From positions 1 through 64,000 of IMG/VR virus record IMGVR_UViG_3300017613_000793: 64,000 bases of DNA. The stretch is one strand, 5' to 3'. The stretch is from a virus. The notes beneath the pieces are model-generated. The model worked only from the letters and a program-made list of their open reading frames with translations, had not been told where the DNA came from and searched no databases. Made by a program: the position numbers and the translations under genes. Below are positions 48,870 to 57,252 of the stretch, one piece after another (positions within the stretch are counted from its first letter, which is position 1; each line of letters begins with the position of its first letter).

Positions 48870-50042
48870 TTATTTGAATGTGATTTCAAACTCATCATTC
48901 AGTGATGCACTGGCAACTCCGCTAAACGGAATTGTCTGTTGGAACTCTTCATCACCAGACAGAGTAGGCGTACCGTACTCCGCATATGGTAGACTCAGTT
49001 CCATGATGTACCCTGACACATTCCCTGCAGGAATTAGCAGAGCATCAGCAATCTGGTACTCAGCACGGTAGAAGTATGTAGGTCCGGCTTGCATAAAATA
49101 CGCTTCAAGCGTACCTTCAACAGCACGTTTACCCGGTCTTCCAAACCGCTCTGCGGTCCAAACGTTATTTTTTTCATCAACATAATACTTAATGTTGTTT
49201 GTGAGTGTAACGTTACCACTCAACACAATTGCATCCTCACCGTCAATTGTTACCATGCCCAGTTTTCCGTGGACAGGTTCTCCAACTTCCGCTCCGGCTG
49301 TAGGCCACCATGGTGTCACACCTGGGTCTGTACCCTGTGTTGGTGCACCGTCTAGTGCAGGACTGATTGTGAGTGTGTCCGTAGTGTAATTAACATCAGT
49401 GATTTCGTATCCTGCTCCACTATTATCGTTATCATCAACCACAATAAACATCCCTATGGTATACCGTAGAGAATTTTTAGGCTTCATCACAATCTCAGTT
49501 TCAGAACCTGAATAGGTTCCGTGTGCTGTTGCTGTTCCTGCCCAACCTTGTTCCATATAATTACCACTCCAGGATGCACCTGAAATAGCATCACCGCTCA
49601 CTCCATGTTCCATGCCCTGAACTGCCGTTCCACGGAAAGAATAGACAGTATGTCCTTTCTTTACCCACATGGAAAAAGCGTCCAACTGGTTAGCTAGTGA
49701 ATACACAACACTGGTTCCACCGTTTACAGTCTTCTCTCCCATTGCACAATCATAGAGCACGTCATGCTCTGGGGCTGTGCCCGGAGAACCAGACGGCTTC
49801 ACGTAAGTATTCATACTCCACTCACCGGGGTTCTTCCTTCCCTTAATCTTACTCAGCATAGAAGCTGACGGACGTACCTGCTCATCATCCAAGAACTCCT
49901 GTTCCTGGGTGAACTCAACTGGTCCAACTGAGAAGATTCTGTCGCTTGTTGTAGGCTTCACTAAAGTTCCACATACAGTTTCTTTCAAAATAAAACATTC
50001 TTCTTCGTTTGAGAATGCAAAATCTAATGCACAATTTGCCAT
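48870..50042 (-). CDS. Major tail tube protein
   Basis: 390 residues, beta-rich and acidic. It opens with a core strand pattern of tube proteins (VCGTLVKPTTSDRIFSVGPVEFTQEQEFLDDEQVRPSASM), and ends with beta strands (YIMELSLPYAEYG ... FSGVASASLNDEFEITFK). Residues 160-270 look like an inserted Ig- or OB-like surface domain, making it longer than common tube proteins (150-250). Position before chaperones and tape measure supports the call. Confidence 0.8.
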   Translation of the reverse strand: MANCALDFAFSNEEECFILKETVCGTLVKPTTSDRIFSVGPVEFTQEQEFLDDEQVRPSASMLSKIKGRKNPGEWSMNTYVKPSGSPGTAPEHDVLYDCAMGEKTVNGGTSVVYSLANQLDAFSMWVKKGHTVYSFRGTAVQGMEHGVSGDAISGASWSGNYMEQGWAGTATAHGTYSGSETEIVMKPKNSLRYTIGMFIVVDDNDNSGAGYEITDVNYTTDTLTISPALDGAPTQGTDPGVTPWWPTAGAEVGEPVHGKLGMVTIDGEDAIVLSGNVTLTNNIKYYVDEKNNVWTAERFGRPGKRAVEGTLEAYFMQAGPTYFYRAEYQIADALLIPAGNVSGYIMELSLPYAEYGTPTLSGDEEFQQTIPFSGVASASLNDEFEITFK

Positions 50043-50054
50043 TGTTTACTCCCT

Positions 50055-50372
50055 TTAGACCTCTATATATTTGTATGTTGTCTTTACCTCAAAGTTCCTA
50101 TCTAACTTTAGGGCATTGGCAATTCTTTCAGAGACCTCAAATTCCTTCCCTGGGTGGATTCTGCCCACACCGGAAAGTGTAATATCTTTTGCAGTACCTG
50201 TGTACGTTGCCACATGCACATGCTTTCTTTTTCTTTTTGGTTTTTCTTCTACCACTAATTCAGGTTCCGGCACAACTTCCACTAAGGTCTCAATTTCAAC
50301 CTCAGTCACCGTACCATTCACCAATTCTGTAGTAGGTTCATCTTCAGTAGTTTTAATTTCATCTTCACCCAT
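50055..50372 (-). CDS. Small virion protein with acidic N-terminus
   Basis: 105 residues. The first 50 are acidic and low complexity (TTEDEPTTELVNGTVTEVEI), then KPKRKRKH, then a small domain TYTGTAKDITLSGVGRIHPGKEFEVSERIANALKL typical of head or neck accessory proteins. Likely a neck or decoration component. Confidence 0.65.
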   Translation of the reverse strand: MGEDEIKTTEDEPTTELVNGTVTEVEIETLVEVVPEPELVVEEKPKRKRKHVHVATYTGTAKDITLSGVGRIHPGKEFEVSERIANALKLDRNFEVKTTYKYIEV

Positions 50373-50383
50373 AATTTACTCCC

Positions 50384-50818
50384 TTAGGTTATTTGCTGGT
50401 TCAGGTAATACTTTACCCTCAAGTCAAAATCAATGTTCCACAGTGGCACTTCTCCAAGCACCTTTGAAATGTCAGTTATCCAACATGCCGTAGCGGTTCC
50501 ATCGACTCTAAAATCTCCACCAACTTTATCACGTAAGTTCTTCACAAAGGTTTCATAAGTGCTCTGGACATCATCATTCCAGTCCACAAAATAAAGCCTC
50601 AGAACGGTGTCTAAAAATTGTATAGACCTATGACTTGTCATCTCTTCATCGTTTTCTTCTGCAGGTTCTATAAGGTCTATCAAAGGCAGGTTTGCCTGTG
50701 TATATTGTGTGATGTCAATTCCCTCATCACCGTATGACCTAACCACCGTTGTAATCCCGGTCACGGTTGCAAGTAACGTCTCAAGTCCTGATAAAATATC
50801 TCTTCTGTTCAATGCCAT
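50384..50818 (-). CDS. Putative tail terminator / neck protein 1
   Basis: 144 residues with a mixed alpha/beta layout (ILSGLETLLATVTGITTVVR ... LRLYFVDWNDDVQSTYETFV ... KYYLNQQ) as in tail terminators of gpU type. Resembles the next gene in length and order of elements; the two may be an old duplication. It lies just before the tube gene in transcription order. Confidence 0.6.
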   Translation of the reverse strand: MALNRRDILSGLETLLATVTGITTVVRSYGDEGIDITQYTQANLPLIDLIEPAEENDEEMTSHRSIQFLDTVLRLYFVDWNDDVQSTYETFVKNLRDKVGGDFRVDGTATACWITDISKVLGEVPLWNIDFDLRVKYYLNQQIT

Positions 50819-50821
50819 AAT

Positions 50822-51262
50822 TTACTCCACACTAAAAAATATAATGTCTAACATTATTACAAAGATTGCTTTAGGCCACCTGTTACCTGAATCTGTTTCA
50901 ATCACGCTAATATCTGTTGTGTATGCTTCACCACCACGACTTCTGTCAGCAACAACAGCATCCTTCACAGCCTCACTAAACGTGTTCAATTTGGTTCCAA
51001 GGTTTTCCATCACACCGTCAACCTCTTCTCCCCACACACCACCAACTAAGCCCACCATGAATGTGTTCTTAGTGATGTCCTTTAACATCTTCACCTTGTC
51101 AACCCTAGCATCATTAATGAACATAAATGGATACCTATCCTTTGTAATGCTCTGGTCATAAACCCTCTGCCAATCCACAAAACCAATACCACTTACAGCA
51201 TTGATTGCAGTCTCTAAGTTTAACAAGATTGCTTCCTTTGTTCCTCTCTTATATAATGTCAT
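50822..51262 (-). CDS. Putative tail terminator / neck protein 2
   Basis: 146 residues. ILLNLETAINAVSGIGFVDWQRVYDQ aligns with the start of the 50384-50818 protein. Alpha/beta fold with a conserved-looking central strand. One of the pair should close the tail tube, the other may join the head. Confidence 0.6.
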   Translation of the reverse strand: MTLYKRGTKEAILLNLETAINAVSGIGFVDWQRVYDQSITKDRYPFMFINDARVDKVKMLKDITKNTFMVGLVGGVWGEEVDGVMENLGTKLNTFSEAVKDAVVADRSRGGEAYTTDISVIETDSGNRWPKAIFVIMLDIIFFSVE

Positions 51263-51744
51263 GGTTTTTTCTGCCTCATAATCTTATCAAGCATGGCATA
51301 CTGTTGGCGTTCCCACCAGTCCATCTTAGGCTTGATATATCTCTCTGTCTGCTCAATCATTTTGTAAGCCTTAGTTCCTGGATGCCTTACTTTATGTGCA
51401 TGAACCTCTTTTCCCATCCATTGGAACCGTAAAGGCCAACTGCCTGTTGACTTTATAACATGTGGTCTGGTTCCTTCCTCAAAAAACAATATGATTTGGT
51501 TTGGCTGGTAAGTGTTCTCAATAATAAACACCTGTCTAGTCTTCTGTCTGCTTTCCTTTATTTCCCACATAGACCGAATGTCTGTTCCTGTCGTAGTATC
51601 TGGTGTCCGTTTCTGTATCATATCCAAGGCAATCTCTGCAACCTGCTTTGCCGTCACTTTAGCATAAGGCATAAGCTTTAAAATCATGCGGTCAACCTTT
51701 GCTTTCCACAGCGAATAGTCAACATGCATTCTAGTTTTTGCCAT
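51259..51744 (-). CDS. HK97-gp10-like tail completion protein
   Basis: 161 residues. Central ENTYQPNQIILFFEEGTRPHVI and late HPGTKAYKMI are the recognisable parts of the gp10 family that lies between connector and terminator genes. A helical end follows. Confidence 0.78.
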   Translation of the reverse strand: MAKTRMHVDYSLWKAKVDRMILKLMPYAKVTAKQVAEIALDMIQKRTPDTTTGTDIRSMWEIKESRQKTRQVFIIENTYQPNQIILFFEEGTRPHVIKSTGSWPLRFQWMGKEVHAHKVRHPGTKAYKMIEQTERYIKPKMDWWERQQYAMLDKIMRQKKP

Positions 51745-51748
51745 AGTT

Positions 51749-52438
51749 CTACCTTGAATAAATCATAGCTTTAACTCTCAAAGCCTCATCAAATTCATCC
51801 TTCTTATCCTGCACAAAAAGTCTTAGTTCAGTTGATGGATATGTCACATGCCCACCTTCCCTAAGCTGTCCACCAAGATTGCTTCTCTTTAAAGCAACTT
51901 GGCTTAACGATTTCCATGCCGTGCCAACCACCTGCATCTCTTCAAAGTCATCCGGTAAACTCTTCAATGTCCACTTAGTCCGGTCTACAGATTTATAAAA
52001 ATAATTTATTCCATCCTCTGATGGAGCCGGGTCAATTTTTAGCTTCCGGTTTATTGGGTCATACTCATGCTGAACCCTTGGAAGCCCCCTCATCTTTCTC
52101 ATCATCTTAATTTTCCAAAGAGATGGAAATTCAAAATCACTTACAATGCCACCAGAGTATTGTGCTACCACAGATGTTTGACCAAAATCAAACTCATCCT
52201 GTATTGCGTCCCATGGAAAAATCTGTTGAACTCTTAACACATCAGAGGGTACAGCATACTCCCTTTCATCTGCTTCAGAAGTAATATATCTCACCGTCTT
52301 CACGGTTATCTTCTCACCCATAATCTTCAGTATCTTCTGACCGTATCGGATTATATCCGGGTCATCTACTTCATCCATTGCAACTGTGATTTTACCACAC
52401 TCAGCACGGACAGCATCAATCAACTCTTGTTCTGTCAT
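51749..52438 (-). CDS. Head-tail connector (adaptor) protein
   Basis: 229 residues from ATG 52438, with AAAAGGAG five bases upstream. Helical start (QELIDAVRAECGK) then EREYAVPSDVLRVQQIFPWDA, strands, DPINRKLKIDPAPSEDGINYFY, and a helical end (ELRLFVQDKKDEFDEAL): the layout of phage neck adaptors. Order adaptor, gp10-like, terminators, tube is standard. Confidence 0.75.
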   Translation of the reverse strand: MTEQELIDAVRAECGKITVAMDEVDDPDIIRYGQKILKIMGEKITVKTVRYITSEADEREYAVPSDVLRVQQIFPWDAIQDEFDFGQTSVVAQYSGGIVSDFEFPSLWKIKMMRKMRGLPRVQHEYDPINRKLKIDPAPSEDGINYFYKSVDRTKWTLKSLPDDFEEMQVVGTAWKSLSQVALKRSNLGGQLREGGHVTYPSTELRLFVQDKKDEFDEALRVKAMIYSR

Positions 52439-52583
52439 GCTTGCTCCTTTTGACAACCAACAATGTTTTCTCTTGCTTTGGATAAATCACATGTTCCTTT
52501 CCATATGCATCCTTTTTGTATATATCTATTTCTAGTTTATTTTTAATGACCTGCTTAACAAGCCTTATATTACTTTGGTCCAT
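52416..52583 (-). CDS. Small hypothetical protein
   Basis: 55 residues from ATG 52583, overlapping the previous stop by 14 bases. Basic helical start then beta (EHVIYPKQEKTLLVVKR). Extension to 52661 has no ribosome site. Possibly an additional neck protein. Confidence 0.55.
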   Translation of the reverse strand: MDQSNIRLVKQVIKNKLEIDIYKKDAYGKEHVIYPKQEKTLLVVKRSKHDRTRVD

Positions 52584-52818
52584 AATCTTTAAATGTCCTG
52601 AACACTCCTGGAGCCTTACCGGACTCAATAGCATTTTTAAACAGCACATCAATCTCCTCAATCAATGCATTCCGTTGGTTGTTCAACACATTGATTTTCA
52701 ACTTGGCTCTACCCACAGTCTCCAATTCAGAAACCGGGTCATGAGCAATATCTTCAGTGTGATAAATCTTCAGATTCACCACCGTCAACTTGTCAATCAG
52801 ACTACCTATTGTTTCCAT
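52570..52818 (-). CDS. Small helical protein
   Basis: 82 residues, two long helices joined by SELETVGRAKLKINVLNNQRN, similar in look to helical hairpin proteins of the neck. Function unknown. Confidence 0.6.
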   Translation of the reverse strand: METIGSLIDKLTVVNLKIYHTEDIAHDPVSELETVGRAKLKINVLNNQRNALIEEIDVLFKNAIESGKAPGVFRTFKDYGPK

Positions 52819-53086
52819 TTTTCTTCCTTATTTTATTTACTCCCAAACCAGCCAATATCAAAATGGTTGGAAGCAATGGTGATACAATTACAACCCAATC
52901 TTTTGCTTCAGCTTTAAAAACAATATACCAATGCTCACCATCTTTGTCTTCTCCTATATACACAAGTTCTGCACTGGCAACTTCTTGAACACCTGGCTTT
53001 TTATTAAATGTGTTAAACACTAAACAAACTGCCACAGCTACTGACATGATAATCAATGTCCAAGCAATTCCTGTTTTTAATTCCAT
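52802..53086 (-). CDS. Small membrane protein
   Basis: 94 residues with membrane segments at about 6-25 and 64-83 and a polar middle (VYIGEDKDGEHWYIVFKA). Start touches the stop of the kinase-like gene. May belong to the modification cassette or serve at lysis. Confidence 0.6.
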   Translation of the reverse strand: MELKTGIAWTLIIMSVAVAVCLVFNTFNKKPGVQEVASAELVYIGEDKDGEHWYIVFKAEAKDWVVIVSPLLPTILILAGLGVNKIRKKNGNNR

Positions 53087-54339
53087 TATCTTTTTTGATA
53101 CAACATCACCACTCTTGGTGATGGTGTCATTGGTGCACTGTCCACCAACTTAAAGTATTTCTTAAACGCCCTTAAAAAGTTAGCATGTGTGTACCAGGGT
53201 TTGTCCACTCCAAATTTATTAACCCTACCTGTCAAACATTTGTCTGTATCAGGTATCCATTCAATCATCAAATACTTTCCTGTAAATCCTGCAAGCTGTT
53301 CTGCTAATTGGTCAAATGTAACCCCTCTGAAATAACATAGGTGGTGCACCAATGCTATGCACAAAACCAAGTCACATCTTAATCTATCTTGTACTATCTT
53401 GTGATTTGAGTAGGCTTCATACTTGTTCATAACACTTAAATGTCCACAAGTCACTGGAAGCTTTTCCTGTTTTATCTGGTTGTAAAACCCCTCAATAACT
53501 TCTTCATCAACATCAACTGCCACAACCTTTTTAACACCATTAGCAAGCATACACCTTGTGAACACTCCACGGCTTGCTCCTATGTCAAGCACTGTGTCCA
53601 CACTGTCGTGTAAATGTTTTTGAAACATATGGGTTGCATCCCCATACTTGCTTTTATGTGTTTCAGGTTTTGTCACATCCATACCTTTTGGAAGTGCCTG
53701 AGAATATCTGGACCACTGTGTTTTTCGGTCACTTGGCTCAAGCTCTTTAACCATCTTAATACTCTCTGTGTACAACTGGTCAGGGTCTGTATATTTATAC
53801 ACAAGATTCTCCAACGTGGCTTTTGTGATATTCATCCAAAGCCCCCAACCCTGGAAAGCCCTTCTCCTACCCAACCAAAATTGTTCTGCCAACCTTGTTA
53901 CATCTGGAAGGTCAGGATGAATAGAATCATAGTCATAATATATTGGCCTGTAATCTTTAAAGGTCACATTGTTTATATGTGGGTCATGTAGACTAAACCC
54001 ATGTTTCCTTAAAAGTCTCTGTAGCTTCAGGACCATTATGACTGCATCCTTCTTCTGTTGAAACGTCCACTCCTGAATATGTGTCTGATGACTAAACCGC
54101 TCATGCTTCAGAATGTAGTGCCCAAAACTTGTTTCACCAAGAAACTCTGTTTTTATAAGACCAATCTTTTCCAACTGTGGTGTGAGTTCTTTTAACAAAT
54201 CCATCTTTGGTATTAGCTTTGGTGTGTATATAACTCTGTAGATTTCACCATCTACTTCACCAACCAGACCCCACCGCACAGAACCACTCATGTTCTTTGC
54301 TCTTAATATTGACTCTATATCATTTAGTGACATAACCAT
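53086..54339 (-). CDS. Kinase-like domain fused to a SAM methyltransferase
   Basis: 417 residues. The first half has a kinase-type catalytic region, GFSLHDPHINNVTF followed by IYYDYDSI (H118-D119, N124, D136/D138), as in lipopolysaccharide or aminoglycoside kinases. The second half has motif I VLDIGASRGVF (250-260), an acidic motif II VVAVDVDE and LCIALVHHLCY. Fusions of this sort are found in surface-glycan gene clusters. The start is ambiguous between 54339 and 54333. Confidence 0.7.
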   Translation of the reverse strand: MVMSLNDIESILRAKNMSGSVRWGLVGEVDGEIYRVIYTPKLIPKMDLLKELTPQLEKIGLIKTEFLGETSFGHYILKHERFSHQTHIQEWTFQQKKDAVIMVLKLQRLLRKHGFSLHDPHINNVTFKDYRPIYYDYDSIHPDLPDVTRLAEQFWLGRRRAFQGWGLWMNITKATLENLVYKYTDPDQLYTESIKMVKELEPSDRKTQWSRYSQALPKGMDVTKPETHKSKYGDATHMFQKHLHDSVDTVLDIGASRGVFTRCMLANGVKKVVAVDVDEEVIEGFYNQIKQEKLPVTCGHLSVMNKYEAYSNHKIVQDRLRCDLVLCIALVHHLCYFRGVTFDQLAEQLAGFTGKYLMIEWIPDTDKCLTGRVNKFGVDKPWYTHANFLRAFKKYFKLVDSAPMTPSPRVVMLYQKR

Positions 54340-55114
54340 TGCTACTCAACAAAAAATCCAATTTACTTTTAACCTTTTTCTTCTCTGCTCCACTCACCCA
54401 CTTGTGCCACTTATCCGACTTTGGAAACTGGAGCTTAGTTTTGTGCATGAATCCACCTAACATCTGTAGTCCTTCGTTCTGTCCACGCTCAACAATCTTT
54501 TCAATCTCTGGTTTTTCTAATGGTACTCCAAAATGACTGTATACTTTATCAAGCCACGGCACAGGTTCAGTTATCAAGTCCTCATACCTCATCACAATTG
54601 CCCTTTTCTTGAGTGCCTTTTGAGCAGTCTTCAAATGCCCCCACCATTCTATATACAGGTCACACATGTCATTGATACCAACTACTTTACCAAGCTGTTC
54701 GTATACCTTCTTCCCTTTTGGGTTATTCCTATATTGAAACATAGCAGAAGCAATGGTGTCGTATGGATGTCTATGCATCAAAATCACCTTGCTCTCCGGG
54801 AACATTCCCTGTGTAATCTCTAGTATATATGGAGCCAACCATGGATGCTTCAGCACCAAAGTGTCTTTCTTTGTAGTCTTCATTAGCTCACCATAGTGAG
54901 CCTTAATAAAAGCATTGACTCCAACATTAAAACACTTGTTGTAATCTGCTCCAAACATCTCCTTGTATTGCTTCTTCCACCGGGCACATCTGGTCACCAA
55001 ATGGAATAAATGGTTTGGCTCTGCATACCCAGTTTCAATCCTGGGGTTTGCCCTCATATAACTCAGGAACATTGTTGAACCTGTTCTTGGAAAGCTGAAA
55101 TGAAAATTAATGTT
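54320..55114 (-). CDS. Sulfotransferase 2
   Basis: 264 residues from ATG 55114 (AAGGA upstream). SFPRTGSTMFLSYM near 7 is the PAPS 5' loop, ILMHRHPYDTIASAMF near 125 the 3'-phosphate motif, VMRYEDLITEP near 188 the conserved late strand. It resembles sulfotransferases that modify glycans or small metabolites. It lies in the same direction between two methyltransferases. Confidence 0.87.
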   Translation of the reverse strand, partial: NINFHFSFPRTGSTMFLSYMRANPRIETGYAEPNHLFHLVTRCARWKKQYKEMFGADYNKCFNVGVNAFIKAHYGELMKTTKKDTLVLKHPWLAPYILEITQGMFPESKVILMHRHPYDTIASAMFQYRNNPKGKKVYEQLGKVVGINDMCDLYIEWWGHLKTAQKALKKRAIVMRYEDLITEPVPWLDKVYSHFGVPLEKPEIEKIVERGQNEGLQMLGGFMHKTKLQFPKSDKWHKWVSGAEKKKVKSKLDFLLSSNGYVTK

Positions 55115-55119
55115 CATAA

Positions 55120-55761
55120 CTAATCCTTTCTTACACACACCCACAACTCACGCCTCTTTCCGTATATAGCAACTTTCTTCACAGGCTTAAACCCAAACCT
55201 ATCCAGTGCTTGATTCAACCAACCTTCTGATGGAATAACATTTATCCAACTTCTGTGCTCTTCCCTGATTCCAATACCTAACTTACCAACATCAACCCAC
55301 ATTTCCAAAACCAAAAGCTGTTTAGTGATGTCACAGATGTCTTTCAATTGCCGTCCATATCTAAACATTGGAAAGTGATGAATTACACCTAAACACAATG
55401 TAATATCAAAGCCACCCCACAATGCTTCAAATGTCTGTCCACTTGTCTCCAGAAAGTCTATCTTTTCAAACCATAATTTATCATCTAAAATGCCCAACTG
55501 TTCTTTGGCTTTCTCTGCAACTTCCAACAGCCATTGCACATTGTCAATCCCCACAACAAACTCTGCTCCAAGCTCCACTGCTTCTATAGCTCCATAACCT
55601 TCTGATGTTCCAATATCCAGAACTTTTTTTCCTTCAAAATTTACATACTTCTCAATGATGTCCCACTTCTGTGTAGCATTCTTATGTTGTTCATTCATAA
55701 TAGGATATGGCTCACCACGGACCCCATTCCTTATTGGTTCAAATATTTTTGTGTGTCTCAT
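55120..55761 (-). CDS. SAM-dependent methyltransferase
   Basis: 213 residues from ATG 55761, overlapping the previous stop; upstream ATG 55779 is in frame. VLDIGTSEGYGAIEA is motif I, VVGIDN motif II, DITLCLGVIHH motif IV. Class I fold, substrate likely a sugar given its neighbours. Confidence 0.82.
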   Translation of the reverse strand: MRHTKIFEPIRNGVRGEPYPIMNEQHKNATQKWDIIEKYVNFEGKKVLDIGTSEGYGAIEAVELGAEFVVGIDNVQWLLEVAEKAKEQLGILDDKLWFEKIDFLETSGQTFEALWGGFDITLCLGVIHHFPMFRYGRQLKDICDITKQLLVLEMWVDVGKLGIGIREEHRSWINVIPSEGWLNQALDRFGFKPVKKVAIYGKRRELWVCVRKD

Positions 55762-56531
55762 TCTTCCCCTCTTGTACATAGTATATTTCTAAATGGCAAC
55801 CCTTGCTCTTTGTATTCAATCACCCAATCTAAGTTGTCATCTGTAATCAATCCAAGTGTTTTGGTTCCATGTAGAATCATCCACACATCAAAACCAAACT
55901 CCCTCAACATATTATAGAAGTCCTTTAAGTCATAATTTGCATTGTCAAAATTCTCTTGTGAGAACTCTGCCATAACTACAACATCCGGGTTATCTTCAAT
56001 GACTCTCTGCATACCCAACAACACCATAACCTCATTGCCCTCTGTGTCTATCTTTACAAAATCAACCCGGTCACCTGATTCAAAGTAGCTGTCCAAGCTG
56101 ACCTGTTGTACATTCTGAAAGCTTGTTGTTTCACCTATCTCAAACAAGCTGTGGTGTCCACCATTGTTTCCAGTCAAATGTAGCTTAACAAGTTCAGACT
56201 CAGCATTGCTTACTGCCCTACGCTCAATTTTTGTATTGGTCAGATTGTTAAGTGCAACGTTCTGCCCAAGGTATAAAAAGTTGTGTGTCTCAGGTTCAAA
56301 TGCAACTACCTGTCCTTCCTGTCCAACCCAATGTGACATCAGCAAAGTCCAATATCCAATGTGTGCTCCAACATCAACTGCAACATGCCCACGCTCTACA
56401 AATCTCTGACACACTATTGACTCTATTGGTTCCCACACACCATGCTTCCAAAGCCTTTTGGATAATACATCCTCATTGCTCTGCAACCACATATCAAACT
56501 TACCTATTCTTTTCTGTCTTTCAAACTCCAC
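55758..56531 (-). CDS. FkbM-family methyltransferase
   Basis: 257 residues from GTG 56531 (GGAG seven bases upstream). AVDVGAHIGYWTLLMSH is motif I, VVAFEPE motif II, and VDFVKIDTEGNEVMVL is the FkbM signature. The family O-methylates glycans and natural products. Confidence 0.92.
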   Translation of the reverse strand: MEFERQKRIGKFDMWLQSNEDVLSKRLWKHGVWEPIESIVCQRFVERGHVAVDVGAHIGYWTLLMSHWVGQEGQVVAFEPETHNFLYLGQNVALNNLTNTKIERRAVSNAESELVKLHLTGNNGGHHSLFEIGETTSFQNVQQVSLDSYFESGDRVDFVKIDTEGNEVMVLLGMQRVIEDNPDVVVMAEFSQENFDNANYDLKDFYNMLREFGFDVWMILHGTKTLGLITDDNLDWVIEYKEQGLPFRNILCTRGEE

Positions 56532-57252
56532 GTATATACTCCATTTGTTCTTTTATTTTTCCCGGCTTGGTAATCTCCGGGTCATTTCCCCACCACGTCT
56601 TCATGATTCTCATATCAATAGTGGGCTTACCTATAAGCCTATGTAGTGACAACCTGTGTGAACCTTGGACCACATGTTCCTTATCCAGTGCAAACCAAAT
56701 AGGCTCATCCATCCACGGCTTGTAATCACGTCTTAAATCTCTCACTCTCTGATGATACTCAGGTTCTCTCTTTTCAATTAAAGGCCACAAGTCATTCCAC
56801 ATAGAATGAGCAATTGGAACATCTGATACCACCACATCTTCAGGAAGCTTCATAAAGTCTGAAGCAACTGTATAAGGAATCCTTTCCATACGTTCTGCCA
56901 ATAGAAGATTTCTCCACGTCCCTGTGTAGTGTTTCTGTATAATCTTGAACCCCATGTCCTTCAATCTCAATGTCAAACGCCTGAGAGTAATTGGTGTGTA
57001 CCCTGCAATCCGTGAAGGCTTCTCTCCAAAGGAATGTTCATTCTTTGGTGTCTCTTTAAATTTGACTTCAATGTATAAAAAACGTCCAGCACAATAAGCT
57101 AATTTTGCTAACCACTCTTCATACTCAACATGGTCTTTTGCAAAGTGCAACACATTTGGACACACCACAGAATCAAATCTCATGAACTCTGATATTGCAG
57201 GTCTAAACCTCTGCAGGTCTGCTGTATTTGTTACTGTTAGGACTTTGCCCAT
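56521..57252 (-). CDS. Truncated methyltransferase-like / ParB-like protein
   Basis: 243 residues from ATG 57252 (GAGG five bases upstream). Residues 1-120 look like the second half of a class I methyltransferase (FDSVVCPNVLHFAKD, then FLYIEVKF, and LRLKDMGFKIIQKHYTGTWRNLLLAERM) but lack a glycine-rich motif I. Residues 170-240 have a ParB/Srx-like HVVQGSHRLSLHRLIGKPTID. The combination is unfamiliar to me. Confidence 0.55.
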   Translation of the reverse strand: MGKVLTVTNTADLQRFRPAISEFMRFDSVVCPNVLHFAKDHVEYEEWLAKLAYCAGRFLYIEVKFKETPKNEHSFGEKPSRIAGYTPITLRRLTLRLKDMGFKIIQKHYTGTWRNLLLAERMERIPYTVASDFMKLPEDVVVSDVPIAHSMWNDLWPLIEKREPEYHQRVRDLRRDYKPWMDEPIWFALDKEHVVQGSHRLSLHRLIGKPTIDMRIMKTWWGNDPEITKPGKIKEQMEYIRGV

